DNA of 64,000 nucleotides from Brevibacillus dissolubilis (GTDB taxonomy: Bacteria; Bacillota; Bacilli; Brevibacillales; Brevibacillaceae): NCBI RefSeq assembly GCF_006170445.1, contig NZ_VCNA01000016.1:62001-126000 (forward strand), written 5' to 3'. The stretch's first letter is position 1. Each line of letters opens with the position of its first letter. The notes beneath the pieces were generated by a model, which saw nothing but the letters and a program-made list of their open reading frames with translations, ran no database searches and was not told the DNA's origin. Both the position numbers and the translations under genes were made by a program. This document shows positions 8,924 through 18,780 of this stretch, one piece after another.

Positions 8924-10300
8924 TTACTTGCCTTTTCTAGGCAGTCTTGCTGCGTAACCAAGCTTATTCTCCTGACGCTCACGTGCGATACCCAGAGCAT
9001 CTTCCGGCACGTTTTTGGTGATTGTCGAACCGGCAGCCACATAAGCGTTTTTCCCAATCTCAACCGGTGCTACCAGGTTGGAGTTACAGCCAATGAACGC
9101 GTTGTCGCCTACGATCGTCTTGTGCTTTTTCGCACCGTCATAGTTGACAGAGATCGTGCCACAGCCGATATTGACGTTTTCTCCAATCTCAGCATCGCCT
9201 ATATAACTTAAATGTGGAACTTTGGATCCTTGACCGATCTTCGCGTTCTTCAGCTCGACGAAGTCGCCGATCTTCACGTTTGGACCGATATGAGAATCCG
9301 GACGGACATAAGCGAACGGACCTACTGTAGCGCTTTGTTCAACAGCGCTGTCTGTCAGCACAGAGTACTGAATCTTGACGCCATCTGCTACCGTTACATT
9401 GGTCAGGTCAGCTTGCGGCCCGAGCACACAATCAGAACCGATCGCAGTTGTTCCACGCAAAATCGTGTTAGGTTGCAGAACCGTATCATTGCCGATCACC
9501 ACATCTGCTTCAATATAAGTAGAAGCCGGGTCAATGATCGTTACGCCATTACGCATATGTTTTTCATTAATGCGCTTACGCATGTATGCTTCTGCCATGG
9601 AAAGTTGTACACGGTCGTTGACACCCATTGTTTCATCCGGGTCTGCTGCAACAAAAGCCGTTACTTTCTCGCCGGCTTCGCGCAGAATGCCTACTACATC
9701 CGTGATATAGTATTCCCCTTGAGCGTTATTGTTGGTGACTTGCTCAAGAGCATTCCACAACTTGGCATTATCAAAGCAATAGATGCCAGTATTGATTTCT
9801 TGGATTGCACGTTCCTCAGCAGACGCATCCTTTTGCTCAACGATGCGCAGCACTTCACCCGCTTCGCTTCGGACGATACGGCCATAGCCGGTCGGATCTT
9901 CCATCGTTGCGGTCAGAACGGTGACAGCAGCCTCTTGCCCATGGTGGTAAGAGAGTAAAGAAGTAAGCGTTTCCGCTGACAGGAGGGGTACATCCCCGTA
10001 AAGCAATAAGGTGGTGCCTTCTTTTTCAGACAGAATCGGCGCGGCTTGCTTGGTCGCATGCCCGGTGCCTAATTGCTTGTCTTGAAAAGCGTATTGAACT
10101 CGTTCACCTAAGGTTTGACGGACCAAATCGGCTCCGTGACCCACTACGACGACAGAATCATGCACTTGCATCGAAGCAAGCGTGTCTACCACGTGCTGAA
10201 CCATCGGCTTCCCGCATACAGGATGAAGCACTTTATAGAGCTTCGATTTCATGCGGGTTCCCTGTCCAGCGGCGAGAATCACGGCATATATATTCGACAT
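8924..10300 (-). CDS. glmU: Bifunctional UDP-GlcNAc pyrophosphorylase / GlcN-1-P acetyltransferase
   Basis: The 458-residue protein has an N-terminal uridyltransferase domain with LAAGQGTRMKSKLYKVLHPV at residues 9-28 and a C-terminal left-handed beta-helix (hexapeptide repeats such as GEGV-type turns around residues 250-450, including NLVAPVEIGKNAYVAAGSTI). It makes UDP-N-acetylglucosamine for peptidoglycan and teichoic acids. In Bacillus the gene is also called gcaD. It heads the glmU-prs unit and is divergent from the COG0523 gene. Confidence 0.98.
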   Translation of the reverse strand: MSNIYAVILAAGQGTRMKSKLYKVLHPVCGKPMVQHVVDTLASMQVHDSVVVVGHGADLVRQTLGERVQYAFQDKQLGTGHATKQAAPILSEKEGTTLLLYGDVPLLSAETLTSLLSYHHGQEAAVTVLTATMEDPTGYGRIVRSEAGEVLRIVEQKDASAEERAIQEINTGIYCFDNAKLWNALEQVTNNNAQGEYYITDVVGILREAGEKVTAFVAADPDETMGVNDRVQLSMAEAYMRKRINEKHMRNGVTIIDPASTYIEADVVIGNDTVLQPNTILRGTTAIGSDCVLGPQADLTNVTVADGVKIQYSVLTDSAVEQSATVGPFAYVRPDSHIGPNVKIGDFVELKNAKIGQGSKVPHLSYIGDAEIGENVNIGCGTISVNYDGAKKHKTIVGDNAFIGCNSNLVAPVEIGKNAYVAAGSTITKNVPEDALGIARERQENKLGYAARLPRKGK

Positions 10301-10385
10301 GTTAACCCTCCACCATACAAAAGTTCCATACTGACTATATCTTAATCGTATGGTGATTTCAAGACATGATGAAAGGTTTTCTCAT

Positions 10386-10414
10386 TTGACACAATTTGTC
10401 CTCATCGGTATCAT
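10386..10414 (+). promoter_or_regulatory. Sigma-A promoter of the COG0523 gene
   Basis: TTGACA at 10386-10391, a 17-bp spacer, then TATCAT at 10409-10414: a near-consensus vegetative promoter with the start site expected near 10421. Confidence 0.8.
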
Positions 10415-10426
10415 TTACAGCATAAC

Positions 10427-10448
10427 GAATGATAATTCAGAATCATTC
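10427..10448. promoter_or_regulatory. Fur/Zur/PerR-family-like operator palindrome
   Basis: GAATGAT (10427-10433) and ATCATTC (10442-10448) form a perfect 7-bp inverted repeat; the core TGATAAT...AGAATCA resembles a Fur-type box with one extra base in the middle. It sits just after the expected transcription start, where a repressor would block transcription. Which metal regulator binds cannot be told from sequence. Confidence 0.6.
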
Positions 10449-10473
10449 TTTTTTAGGAAATGAGGGAATGTGC

Positions 10474-11487
10474 ATGAGTATCGGAGTCTATATCTTGACC
10501 GGCTATCTGGGCAGCGGGAAAACCACCCTGCTGCAAAACCTGCTTACCTATCTAAAGCAGACCAGCAGCAATGTCGTCGTCATGATGAACGAAATGGGCG
10601 AGGAAGACATCGACGGCGAGCAAATCCAAGGCCTCGGCTTTCCCGTCAAAAAAATGCTGGACGGTTGTATCTGTTGCTCCATCCGCGGTGAACTCACCGA
10701 CGCGCTCAAAGAAGTGATCCACAACCTCCATCCCGAACATATTATTATCGAAACAACAGGGGTGGCCGACCCGATCGATGTCGTGGATGCGATGACCCAT
10801 CCGGAGCTGTACGAGCACATCGACCTCAAAGGCATCATCAGTGTCGTCGACGCCTCCCGCTTCCTCGATCTCAACTCCAGCTTCAAATCGAGCAGCTCCT
10901 TGGTCAAGACTGTCCGCAACCAAGTCAAATACGCCGACTTGATCATCCTCAATAAAGTCGATCTGGTCAGCGAAGACACCGTCACCAAAGTAACCGCCAA
11001 GCTAAAAGAACTGAACGGACTGGCCCCGACCCATGTCACGATCCGCACCGAAATTGATCTGCCCAAGCTGTTGCAGGTCAAGCGTCTGGCTCAACAGGTG
11101 GCCGCAGAAGACCGTACCTCTGCCGCCCCCGTCCAAAAGACAATAGGCCGCTTCTCCCCGCTGGACAAAATCAAGCAGTCCTTGGGGCTGAAAAGCAGCC
11201 AGCCTTCACTCTTTAACAGTATTGAAACGTTTTCGTACCACTTCAAAGGCCCGGTCGATCCCAAAAAGTTCGAGCTGTTCCTCTGGAATCTGCCCAAAAC
11301 CGTCTATCGCTGCAAAGGCTATGTCCTGTTCGCCGACCGCGATGATCTGATCTCGTTCCAGCAGACACAGACACAGGTCAATATCTTCCCATTCGAGAAC
11401 TTCGGTCCCAAGATGGTAGCGGTGTTCATCGGTGAAGGGCTGGACAAGGAGGCCATCCTCGCTGATCTGGAGAAATGCTATCCATAG
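10474..11487 (+). CDS. COG0523 (CobW/ZNG1-type) G3E-family GTPase, putative metallochaperone
   Basis: The 337-residue protein carries the G3E GTPase motifs: Walker A GYLGSGKTTLL near residue 10, the metal-binding CICC motif (GCICCS, near residue 66), an ETTG Walker B region near 93, and NKVD near 152, followed by the CobW C-terminal domain. COG0523 members deliver metals, often zinc, to client proteins. I start at ATG 10474 (MSIGVYILTG) with GAGGG 7 bp upstream. The gene interrupts the glmU-spoVG order on the opposite strand and has a consensus promoter plus Fur-family-like palindrome, supporting metal-controlled expression. Its metal and client are unknown. Confidence 0.88.
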   Translation: MSIGVYILTGYLGSGKTTLLQNLLTYLKQTSSNVVVMMNEMGEEDIDGEQIQGLGFPVKKMLDGCICCSIRGELTDALKEVIHNLHPEHIIIETTGVADPIDVVDAMTHPELYEHIDLKGIISVVDASRFLDLNSSFKSSSSLVKTVRNQVKYADLIILNKVDLVSEDTVTKVTAKLKELNGLAPTHVTIRTEIDLPKLLQVKRLAQQVAAEDRTSAAPVQKTIGRFSPLDKIKQSLGLKSSQPSLFNSIETFSYHFKGPVDPKKFELFLWNLPKTVYRCKGYVLFADRDDLISFQQTQTQVNIFPFENFGPKMVAVFIGEGLDKEAILADLEKCYP

Positions 11488-11558
11488 CGTGACCCCTGCA
11501 TCCTATCGCCCTATACCTAAGTACAATATCTCTGGACAAACTATATCTGAGCAAAATG

Positions 11559-11586
11559 AAAAAAGCACCCTCATAGGTGCTTTTCT
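11559..11586. terminator. Bidirectional terminator between COG0523 gene and spoVG
   Basis: aaaagcacc/ggtgctttt stem with A and T tracts on both sides, in the gap between the convergent genes. Confidence 0.88.
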
Positions 11587-11592
11587 TTGTTG

Positions 11593-11883
11593 TTATGCGC
11601 CTGCTTCTACCACGCCGGACTCTTCTTCGAGACCTACGCGATCGTACTCAGCCAGTACAGCCGCCTGGATTTTCTCGCGAGTAGTGGAGGAGATCGGGTG
11701 AGCGATGTCACGGAACTCTCCATCTGGTGTGCGTTTGCTAGGCATAGCAACGAACATACCATTGTTACCGTCAATCACACGGATATCGTGAACCACGAAT
11801 TCATGGTCGATGGTAATAGATGCAATGGCTTTCATTCTTCCATCCGTGTTGACACGGCGGAGTCGTACGTCTGTTACTTCCAT
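11593..11883 (-). CDS. spoVG: Septation / RNA-binding regulator SpoVG
   Basis: A 96-residue protein almost identical in pattern to Spo[22 protein letters not shown], then [20 protein letters not shown] and FRDIAHPI. SpoVG affects asymmetric septation and is a nucleic-acid-binding regulator in several Firmicutes. A second ATG one codon upstream (11886) is also possible; both are served by GGGAG. A sigma-H-like promoter lies upstream, matching the known sigma-H control of spoVG. The C-terminus [11 protein letters not shown] is acidic, as usual. Confidence 0.97.
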   Translation of the reverse strand: MEVTDVRLRRVNTDGRMKAIASITIDHEFVVHDIRVIDGNNGMFVAMPSKRTPDGEFRDIAHPISSTTREKIQAAVLAEYDRVGLEEESGVVEAGA

Positions 11884-11922
11884 CATGTTTCACTCCCTTT
11901 ATCTATGTCGGATAGTGTAATA

Positions 11923-11950
11923 TTTCCACATGATGGGTAAATATTCCTTC
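11923..11950 (-). promoter_or_regulatory. Sigma-H-like promoter of spoVG
   Basis: The minus strand reads GAAGGAATA, a 12-bp spacer, then GTGGAAA, close to the sigma-H consensus RnAGGAwww - 11-12 - RnnGAAT. B. subtilis spoVG is the classic sigma-H target. Confidence 0.65.
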
Positions 11951-11987
11951 TCTGTTTACCGAAAAAATGTTAAAAAATCAAAAAATA

Positions 11988-12383
11988 TTATTTTTGTTCC
12001 AAATATGCTATAACTTCGATCTCTACCTGCACGTCTTTTGGGAGGCGAGCCACTTCTACAGTGGATCTTGCAGGACGATGGTCACCAAAATAGCTGGCAT
12101 ATACTTCGTTGATTTTCCCGAAATCGTTCATGTCTTTGATGAAGACAGTCGCCTTCACTACGTTGGAAAGCGTGCCGCCTGCTTGTTCGAGGATCGCTTT
12201 GAGGTTGGCAAATACTTGATGGGTCTGCTCCACTACATCGCCTTCTACCAAAGTACCGTCAGGACGCAGTGCGATCTGCCCGGACGTGTAGAGGAATGGG
12301 CCTACCTGTGTAGCTTGGCTGTACGGCCCGATTGCTGCTGGTGCATTGTCTGTGGAAATGAAAGAAATGTTAGTCATGATCAT
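11988..12383 (-). CDS. ridA: RidA/YabJ family 2-iminobutanoate/2-iminopropanoate deaminase
   Basis: The 131-residue protein has the YjgF/YER057c/UK114 fold signature: [12 protein letters not shown] near residue 14, GQIALRPDG near 35 and [22 protein letters not shown] near the C-terminus, including the conserved Arg and Glu of the active site. RidA hydrolyses reactive enamine/imine intermediates from PLP enzymes. ATG 12383 overlaps the purR stop (ATGA); ATG 12377 two codons inside is an alternative. In B. subtilis yabJ is in the purR-yabJ-spoVG unit, as here. Confidence 0.95.
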   Translation of the reverse strand: MIMTNISFISTDNAPAAIGPYSQATQVGPFLYTSGQIALRPDGTLVEGDVVEQTHQVFANLKAILEQAGGTLSNVVKATVFIKDMNDFGKINEVYASYFGDHRPARSTVEVARLPKDVQVEIEVIAYLEQK

Positions 12384-13213
12384 TCGTTCCCTTCTCTCGG
12401 AAAATAACTGCCCAGTTCAATTTCGATCTGTTTTTCTTTGATATCAACATCCTTCAGCTTAGCCAAAGAGATATAATCATCAATCAGACGCTCAGAGGCA
12501 TCTGCTGTCTCTACCAGCACCCCACAGCCGACTACCTTGGCACGGAACTCCTGCAGTAAGTCAATCATGCCTTGGATGGTTCCGCCTGCTTTCATGAAGT
12601 CGTCGATGATCAGCACGCGGGATTGCTCCGCAAGTGCGCGGCGGGCAAGTGACATCGTCTGGATGCGCTTACTTGAACCTGATACATAATTGATACTCAC
12701 AACAGAGCCCTCTGTTACCTTGTTATCGCGGCGGACAATCACCACCGGTACGTTCAGGTGGCTCGCAGTCGCATAAGCCAGCGGAATTCCCTTGGTCTCC
12801 ACTGTCATCACCACATCTGGGTCTGCTTCTGCAAAAGCGGAGGCAAACATCTTCCCGATGATGCTCAGTGTAGCCGGATCCCCCAAAATATCAGACATAT
12901 ATAAATAACCGCCAGGCAACAGTCGCTCCGGCTTCTCTAGTTGCTCGATCAATTCCTTCGTAAAACGGGCAGCTTGGTCGCGGGGGGTCAGTGGGATATA
13001 TTTCACGCCACCTGCTGCTCCGGCTACGGTTTTCAACAAACCAATGCCTTCACCTTCGAACGCCTCTTTAATAATGGATAGATCCTCACTGATTGAGGAC
13101 TTGGCTGCACCGTATTGATCCGAAAATAACGTCAGTGGAATCAACGTATGCGGATGAGCCAGCAAGTGTTGGGTCATATCCACAAGGCGCGCGCTTCTGC
13201 GCAGTTTTTTCAT
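12380..13213 (-). CDS. purR: Purine operon repressor PurR
   Basis: The 277-residue protein has an N-terminal winged-helix domain (residues 1-75) and a C-terminal phosphoribosyltransferase-like domain with the PRPP-binding motif [13 protein letters not shown] near residue 200. The Firmicute PurR is not a LacI-type protein; PRPP releases it from DNA. The start is ATG 13213 with GGGGG upstream; a TTG directly before is rejected. It overlaps ridA by 4 bp. PurR-box-like sites precede it, indicating autoregulation. Confidence 0.97.
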   Translation of the reverse strand: MKKLRRSARLVDMTQHLLAHPHTLIPLTLFSDQYGAAKSSISEDLSIIKEAFEGEGIGLLKTVAGAAGGVKYIPLTPRDQAARFTKELIEQLEKPERLLPGGYLYMSDILGDPATLSIIGKMFASAFAEADPDVVMTVETKGIPLAYATASHLNVPVVIVRRDNKVTEGSVVSINYVSGSSKRIQTMSLARRALAEQSRVLIIDDFMKAGGTIQGMIDLLQEFRAKVVGCGVLVETADASERLIDDYISLAKLKDVDIKEKQIEIELGSYFPREGNE

Positions 13214-13231
13214 CAATGTCTTCCCCCAAAC

Positions 13232-13278
13232 AAAAACCGAATATTATGTTGTTAATGTACCATTTTTGTACGGAATTA
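13232..13278. promoter_or_regulatory. Pair of PurR-box-like sites upstream of purR
   Basis: Box 1 (plus strand, 13232-13247) reads AAAAACCGAATATTAT, matching the PurBox core (consensus AWWWCCGAACWWT) at all but one core base. Box 2 (minus strand, 13262-13278) contains TTCCGTACAAAA, also one base from the core. The two inverted boxes flank the likely purR promoter and the end of ispE. Confidence 0.7.
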
Positions 13279-14154
13279 CGCAAGTACCTCTAATTCGGCT
13301 TCGCCCAGTATACGAACAGCATAGACATCTTTGACAAAACCTCGCAACGCATTATAGATGCGGTATACCTTTGCCTCTTTTTGCACCAGGGCATAGACGG
13401 TCGGCCCGCTTCCGGACATGAGCACTCCATCTGCCCCTGATTCCAGCATCAATTCTTTGATCTGTCTTACCTGCGGGTAGCGGGGAAGCGTCACTTCCTC
13501 CAAAACATTGCCGAGCGAGCGTGCCATCAGGCCAAAATCCTGCTGACCGATTGCCTGCAGCATTTTTTCTGTCGGCGGGTGTTCCTTGATCTGATCGGCT
13601 CTGAGATTGCCGTACACCTCTGCCGTGGATACACCGATAGGGGGCTTGGCCAACACAACCCAGCATGGCGGTGGTGCTGCCAAATGTTTTAATTTTTCGC
13701 CTCGTCCGCGTGCCAACGCCGTTCCTCCGTATACACAAAAAGGCACGTCTGATCCAATCTCCGCTGCCACTTCAGCCAGTTCGTCCAGTGACAGTCCAAG
13801 ATTCCACAAACGGTTCAGCCCCCGCAGAGTGGCCGCTGCATCCGAACTGCCCCCTGCCAAGCCTGCTGCTACCGGGATTTGTTTGTCTATGTATATATGT
13901 ACACCTTGTTTGACTCCGTACCGTTCCTTTAAGAGCATTGCCGCCTTATACGCATGGTTGCGTACATCATCCGGCACAAAGCTGGCAGAGCAGTCGAGGT
14001 TGATCTCGTCCTTTTCAATCAGCATCAAATCTACACGGTCAGCTAGATCGACAGTCGTCATGACCATTTCGACCTCATGGTAGCTGTCCGGCCGCTTGAA
14101 AAGCACATCTAATGTTAAGTTGATTTTAGCGGGAGCTTTTACTGAGATCCGCAC
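13276..14154 (-). CDS. ispE: 4-diphosphocytidyl-2-C-methyl-D-erythritol kinase
   Basis: The 292-residue GHMP kinase catalyses the ATP-dependent fourth step of the MEP isoprenoid pathway. It shows [12 protein letters not shown] at residues 6-17, the GHMP glycine loop [14 protein letters not shown] near 98 and the C-terminal [11 protein letters not shown] near 250. Although the frame is open upstream to 14586, that part is a low-complexity translation of a palindromic element; GTG 14154 has GAGGTG 6 bp upstream and gives the family's normal length. A poorer in-frame ATG lies 15 codons upstream. Confidence 0.96.
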   Translation of the reverse strand: MRISVKAPAKINLTLDVLFKRPDSYHEVEMVMTTVDLADRVDLMLIEKDEINLDCSASFVPDDVRNHAYKAAMLLKERYGVKQGVHIYIDKQIPVAAGLAGGSSDAAATLRGLNRLWNLGLSLDELAEVAAEIGSDVPFCVYGGTALARGRGEKLKHLAAPPPCWVVLAKPPIGVSTAEVYGNLRADQIKEHPPTEKMLQAIGQQDFGLMARSLGNVLEEVTLPRYPQVRQIKELMLESGADGVLMSGSGPTVYALVQKEAKVYRIYNALRGFVKDVYAVRILGEAELEVLA

Positions 14155-14238
14155 CTTGTTCACCTCTGCCTCTTCTACTGATATCCTTCTCATGATTGTA
14201 GCATAGGTAGAATTGTGCATGCCAGTTGGTGAAGGGGT

Positions 14239-14556
14239 TTTTTTCACAAGTTTAACAGTCGGCGAGGTGTGGGGGAGATGAGTCGGGGGCGGGTGGATTG
14301 CCTTGTTGGAAACCTGCTGTGGGATTGACTGGCCGCTACGAAAGGAGCAAGGGCTTTTTCGGGGCAAAAATGTTTCAATCCCCCGATGAGAGGGGACATC
14401 TGGGGGGTTCAGGGAAGTGAGGCTGTTTGCCCCTGGGCGGATTCGGGGGAGTAGAGGCACCCTTGCTCCTTTCTGCGCTGGGTGGGTTTCCAAAGAGGGC
14501 GCTCCACCCGCCCCCGACTCCTCTCCCCCTGCGCGGCTGTTAAAGTTGTGAAAAAA
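14239..14556. repeat. Long imperfect palindrome A (about 318 bp)
   Basis: Nested complementary arms run through the whole element: 14239-14258 with 14537-14556 (19 of 20), 14281-14297 with 14503-14519 (17 of 17, core agtcgggggcgggtgga), 14340-14353 with 14460-14473 (14 of 14), and ggggcaaa near 14361 with tttgcccc near 14428. As RNA or single-stranded DNA it would form one long hairpin. It shares sequence with palindrome B (ccgctac, gcaagggct, cggggcaaaa in the same order), so both belong to one repeat family. Confidence 0.88.
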
Positions 14557-14730
14557 GAGAGAAGGAGAGATAGAAAAAGAGAGCATTGAGGGAATGCTCT
14601 GGAGTTTTACTAATTCAGGCAGGACGGTGCTTCTTGATTTGGAGTTTCACCTCGTAGCATTTCTTATGTTCTTTGTTTTTGGTGTTTGTCTTTTCCATTG
14701 TCTTTTTTCTTTTTCCTCTTTTAAGGCATT

Positions 14731-15028
14731 TTTCTTTTTGGATTGCTGTCTTTGGTGCCAGGGTGAGGAGCCGGATTCCGGTGAGAGCCTCTTTGCCGAC
14801 CCTCCCAGCGGAACAAAAAGCGAGGGCGTAAATGGCTTCTTCGAATTAGCTCAGGGGCAACCCCTTCGTACGAATAGGCTTCTTCGAACCCTTTTGCCCC
14901 GGTATGTAGCCCTTGCTTTTTGTGTAGCGGACAGTCAAATGCTCCCCTTGCGGGGTGGCAAGAAGGCGAGCACCGGAATCCGGCTCCTCTCCCCCGCGCC
15001 AACCACACATCAAAAACGAAAAAGCCAG
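14731..15028. repeat. Long imperfect palindrome B (about 300 bp), related to A
   Basis: A perfect 19-bp inverted pair lies at 14765-14783 and 14971-14989 (gaggagccggattccggtg). Inside it, aacaaaaagcgagggc (left) is complementary to gcccttgctttttgtg (right) with few mismatches, and a ggcttcttcgaa motif occurs twice in direct orientation near the apex (about 14832 and 14877). Read on the minus strand its arm aligns with the plus-strand arm of palindrome A. No transposase or clear target-site duplication is visible. Confidence 0.85.
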
Positions 15029-15046
15029 GGCGTTCCCCCCGGCTGG
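15018..15046 (-). terminator. Terminator of sspF
   Basis: Stem cagccgggg/ccctggct followed by TTTTTCGTTTTT on the minus strand, 10 bp after the sspF stop; it borders palindrome B. Confidence 0.7.
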
Positions 15047-15055
15047 TCAGTAAGA

Positions 15056-15238
15056 TTATCTGGTTGTCTGCTTGGCTAACGCTTCCTCAGCGATCTGAAT
15101 GGCCCGTTTGACGAGATTGCCGGCGTCCTTCGTCGTGATAGCGCCCCAGCCTTCGTTTTTGACGGTGTCGTAAAACCCAAGCTCCTTGGCGATCTCGTAT
15201 TTCAACTGATCAGACATAATGCCTCGTCTGCGACTCAT
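15056..15238 (-). CDS. sspF: Small acid-soluble spore protein SspF-like (alpha/beta type)
   Basis: A 60-residue protein [20 protein letters not shown] followed by [12 protein letters not shown] and [17 protein letters not shown], the hallmark of the minor alpha/beta SASP SspF. Alpha/beta SASPs coat forespore DNA and protect it against UV and heat; the GPR protease cleaves them at germination, although the family's usual cleavage motif is degenerate in SspF. The start at ATG 15238 is preceded by AAAGGGG at 9 bp; an ATG three codons upstream overlaps that site. A CATACTA -10-like element suitable for sigma-G lies in the leader. Position between veg and ispE is canonical. Confidence 0.93.
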   Translation of the reverse strand: MSRRRGIMSDQLKYEIAKELGFYDTVKNEGWGAITTKDAGNLVKRAIQIAEEALAKQTTR

Positions 15239-15318
15239 GCCTAACATCCCCTTTCACTTACTGACAGGGTTAGTATGTGCATTTCCGTCCAAAACAAAAC
15301 AGTAGAGACGCGATGGCT

Positions 15319-15594
15319 CTACTGTTGGACGTAAGTAATCTTTATATATGCGTTGTCGTCCTGGCAAACAGTGAGTTCTACAGTCTCAGTAAGAATATCT
15401 GCATAACTGTAGGATACTCGTTCAAACAACTGGTCGTCATCAAGCTTTACTACAAATACGGATGGGTATGTTTCTTCGAGGATGCCCGATCTTTCCACGG
15501 TCTTACGGCGACCACCATTCGCCTTTAACATAATACGTTGGCCAATGTGATCATCCAAACTGCGTTTAATGTCAAGTAACGCGTTTCTTGCCAT
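15319..15594 (-). CDS. veg: Veg protein
   Basis: The 91-residue product [20 protein letters not shown] ... [17 protein letters not shown] matches the conserved Veg family in length and sequence pattern. In B. subtilis Veg stimulates biofilm matrix gene expression and is very abundantly transcribed; its mechanism is not fully established. The strong consensus promoter directly upstream reproduces the well-known strength of the veg promoter. It stands between rsmA and sspF; the usual neighbour yabG is missing. Confidence 0.95.
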   Translation of the reverse strand: MARNALLDIKRSLDDHIGQRIMLKANGGRRKTVERSGILEETYPSVFVVKLDDDQLFERVSYSYADILTETVELTVCQDDNAYIKITYVQQ

Positions 15595-15620
15595 TTGTAT
15601 TATCCACCTCGCTTGTCTTT

Positions 15621-15649
15621 ATTATAACAGCCCACCCTTAGTTTGTCAA
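15621..15649 (-). promoter_or_regulatory. Consensus sigma-A promoter of veg
   Basis: On the minus strand TTGACA (15644-15649), a 17-bp spacer and TATAAT (15621-15626): both hexamers are perfect. Confidence 0.95.
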
Positions 15650-15754
15650 AGAAATTTAAAATTATAGCAACGAAATCGAGTTTTTGTCAACGGGATATTT
15701 TTAGGGTTTATTGTCGAATGTGGCACAAAATTATAATATTTATGTAAAAAACAT

Positions 15755-15796
15755 AAAAAAGCTCCCCTTCTGTCGGTTTGACAGTCGGGAAGCTGT
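15755..15796 (-). terminator. Terminator of rsmA
   Basis: agcttcccgactgtc pairs with gacagaaggggagct, followed by TTTTTT on the minus strand, just after the rsmA stop. Confidence 0.9.
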
Positions 15797-15801
15797 TCTA
15801 G

Positions 15802-17243
<1,442 letters not shown>

Positions 17244-17337
17244 GGTCAATCCTTCCTTGTGGGTAAAATCATCCTTAGCTTATCCAAAAACTCGTGACAA
17301 AATTGCATTTCATCAGCTTACCATATTTGTCCGCAAA

Positions 17338-17368
17338 ACGAAAGACAGGAGGGGGCTCCTCCTGCCTT
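17338..17368 (-). terminator. Terminator of yabE
   Basis: ggcaggagg/cctcctgtc-type stem followed by TTTCGTTTT on the minus strand, adjacent to the yabE stop. Confidence 0.75.
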
Positions 17369-17374
17369 CTCGTC

Positions 17375-18445
17375 TTACTCTAATTTTGGTCCGATGATAT
17401 AAACGGTTTTGCCCCGTTTACGACCAAACTGCATAGCTTCCGAACGACTGTTAAAGTAGATATCCATCTTGTGACCTTTGACGGCTCCGCCTGTATCTTC
17501 GGCGCGGCGATAGCCGACTCCGTCAATGTATACCCACCAGCCGAGTGGTACTACGCTAGGGTCTACGGCAATGGTACGTCCCTCCGCTGCGCGTACACCT
17601 GTCGCGGTGCGACCGAAACCGGCTGATCCAGGTGCTTTGCCTCCGCCATGAGCTGAATAGGCGGTGAGCGTGACTCCTGTCAGCACGCGTCTCGCTCTGA
17701 AGCTTTTTCCTCCACGTGAGGTGAGTGACTCCGACGCTGCTACCACAACATCCTTTTTCTTCGTACCGATTGCAAGAATTCGGTCCGCTTTCGGTTGGAC
17801 GACTTCTGTTTTCACCAGTTGACGACCCACTTCTTTGCCGTCTTCTAGGACGACTTTGTAGTGATCGACCGCCTTGCCCTCTTGGCCTTGTTGTACGACT
17901 TTGGTTTCCCCTTTTGTCAGGTTTGCGTCGGCTTTGCGAATTTCCTGAAAGGGAACCTGTTTGGGCACTTGTACAACTTTTTCGTCGACTCGTATAACAG
18001 AAATCTTCGTATCCTTGGTGATCGTTGCGGTTCGCGCAGGCGTGACTTTGTCCAACTCGCGCAAAGTAATTCCAGCCTCCTTCAGTACACTCGATACATC
18101 TCGTTTAACGGAATGTACCGTTTTGGTCTGTCCGTCTACTTGGACAGCAACGGGCAAGCTCGTTTGTAATTCGACGGTCATAGCTTCAGTGATTGGCGTA
18201 TGTATGTCGGGAATGAGTACGTCCTGTGGTTTGATCGTGAGCTGCTGTTCGGAGAGCAACTCTTCGACCGTCTCGGCTTGCGTACTGATTGGTTTTGAAA
18301 CGCCGTCAATTGTCAGCGTTACCTGCTTTGGCTGGGTAGCTAGGATAAAGAAGTAGATGCCCACGGACACCGCCACAAGAGAGAAAGCCCCTATGAATGC
18401 GAGGATTTTCACTTTGTGGGAGGCCCAGATGTTGCCTAATTCCAT
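17375..18445 (-). CDS. yabE: YabE-like cell-wall protein (DUF348, G5 and 3D domains)
   Basis: The 356-residue protein has one N-terminal membrane anchor (about residues 12-35), two DUF348 repeats (VTLTIDGVSKPISTQAETVE and VAVQVDGQTKTVHSVKRDV), a G5 domain (about 150-230) and a C-terminal 3D domain with LTAYSAHGGG and the conserved aspartates in IAVDPSVVPLG and MDIYF. Such proteins are predicted peptidoglycan hydrolases related to resuscitation-promoting factors. The start is ATG 18445, eight bases after AAAGGAG. The conserved neighbours tatD (here behind dinD) and rnmV flank it. Confidence 0.92.
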   Translation of the reverse strand: MELGNIWASHKVKILAFIGAFSLVAVSVGIYFFILATQPKQVTLTIDGVSKPISTQAETVEELLSEQQLTIKPQDVLIPDIHTPITEAMTVELQTSLPVAVQVDGQTKTVHSVKRDVSSVLKEAGITLRELDKVTPARTATITKDTKISVIRVDEKVVQVPKQVPFQEIRKADANLTKGETKVVQQGQEGKAVDHYKVVLEDGKEVGRQLVKTEVVQPKADRILAIGTKKKDVVVAASESLTSRGGKSFRARRVLTGVTLTAYSAHGGGKAPGSAGFGRTATGVRAAEGRTIAVDPSVVPLGWWVYIDGVGYRRAEDTGGAVKGHKMDIYFNSRSEAMQFGRKRGKTVYIIGPKLE

Positions 18446-18780
18446 CTCCCACACTCCTTTTACAAAGCCTTGTTGGATTTTATGCTACTTTAGTCGTTTT
18501 GTCAAATTCCCCCTTCCTTCCATCCTCCTATTGACAAGTTTCCAACGGATGGAAATGATGTTTCTCTACCTTACCAAATAATTCGGACAGGTTATAGGGC
18601 TTTTCTGTCGAGGAGATTGAATATTCGTTCGACATATTCATGTTGGTACGAGTCGAAAAAACCCTACAGGGAACAGGTTATGCGGCTTGGTCGACTGATA
18701 GAACGGCGTTTGTCAGAAACTCTTTTTAAGTAAATCTACATATAAAAAGGGGACCGCTCATAAACAGTCACCTTAGACAC
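18446..18780. other. Gene-free region between dinD and yabE
   Basis: 335 bp that form the long yabE leader. Direct repeats ACAGGTTAT occur at 18587-18595 and 18673-18681, and a TTCGACA (reverse of the Spo0A-box core TGTCGAA) at 18628-18634. A weak stem with TTTTTATAT follows the dinD stop (about 18743-18775). No known riboswitch was recognised. Confidence 0.5.

Larger units (their letters stand above)
14155..15055. other. Gene-free region between sspF and ispE
   Basis: About 900 bp with no supported gene. It is almost filled by two long imperfect palindromes (14239-14556 and about 14731-15028), joined by a T-rich stretch (14557-14730), and ends with the sspF terminator. Open frames through it are low-complexity (Pro, Arg, Gly, Ser runs) and have no ribosome binding sites. 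Confidence 0.8.

Noticed and set aside
14155-14586. In-frame extension of ispE upstream of 14154
   Set aside because: The added residues are low-complexity translation of palindrome A and do not fit IspE; a ribosome binding site stands just before GTG 14154.
18446-18780. Possible c-di-AMP (ydaO) riboswitch before yabE
   Set aside because: The conserved riboswitch core elements were not found; only short direct repeats are visible.
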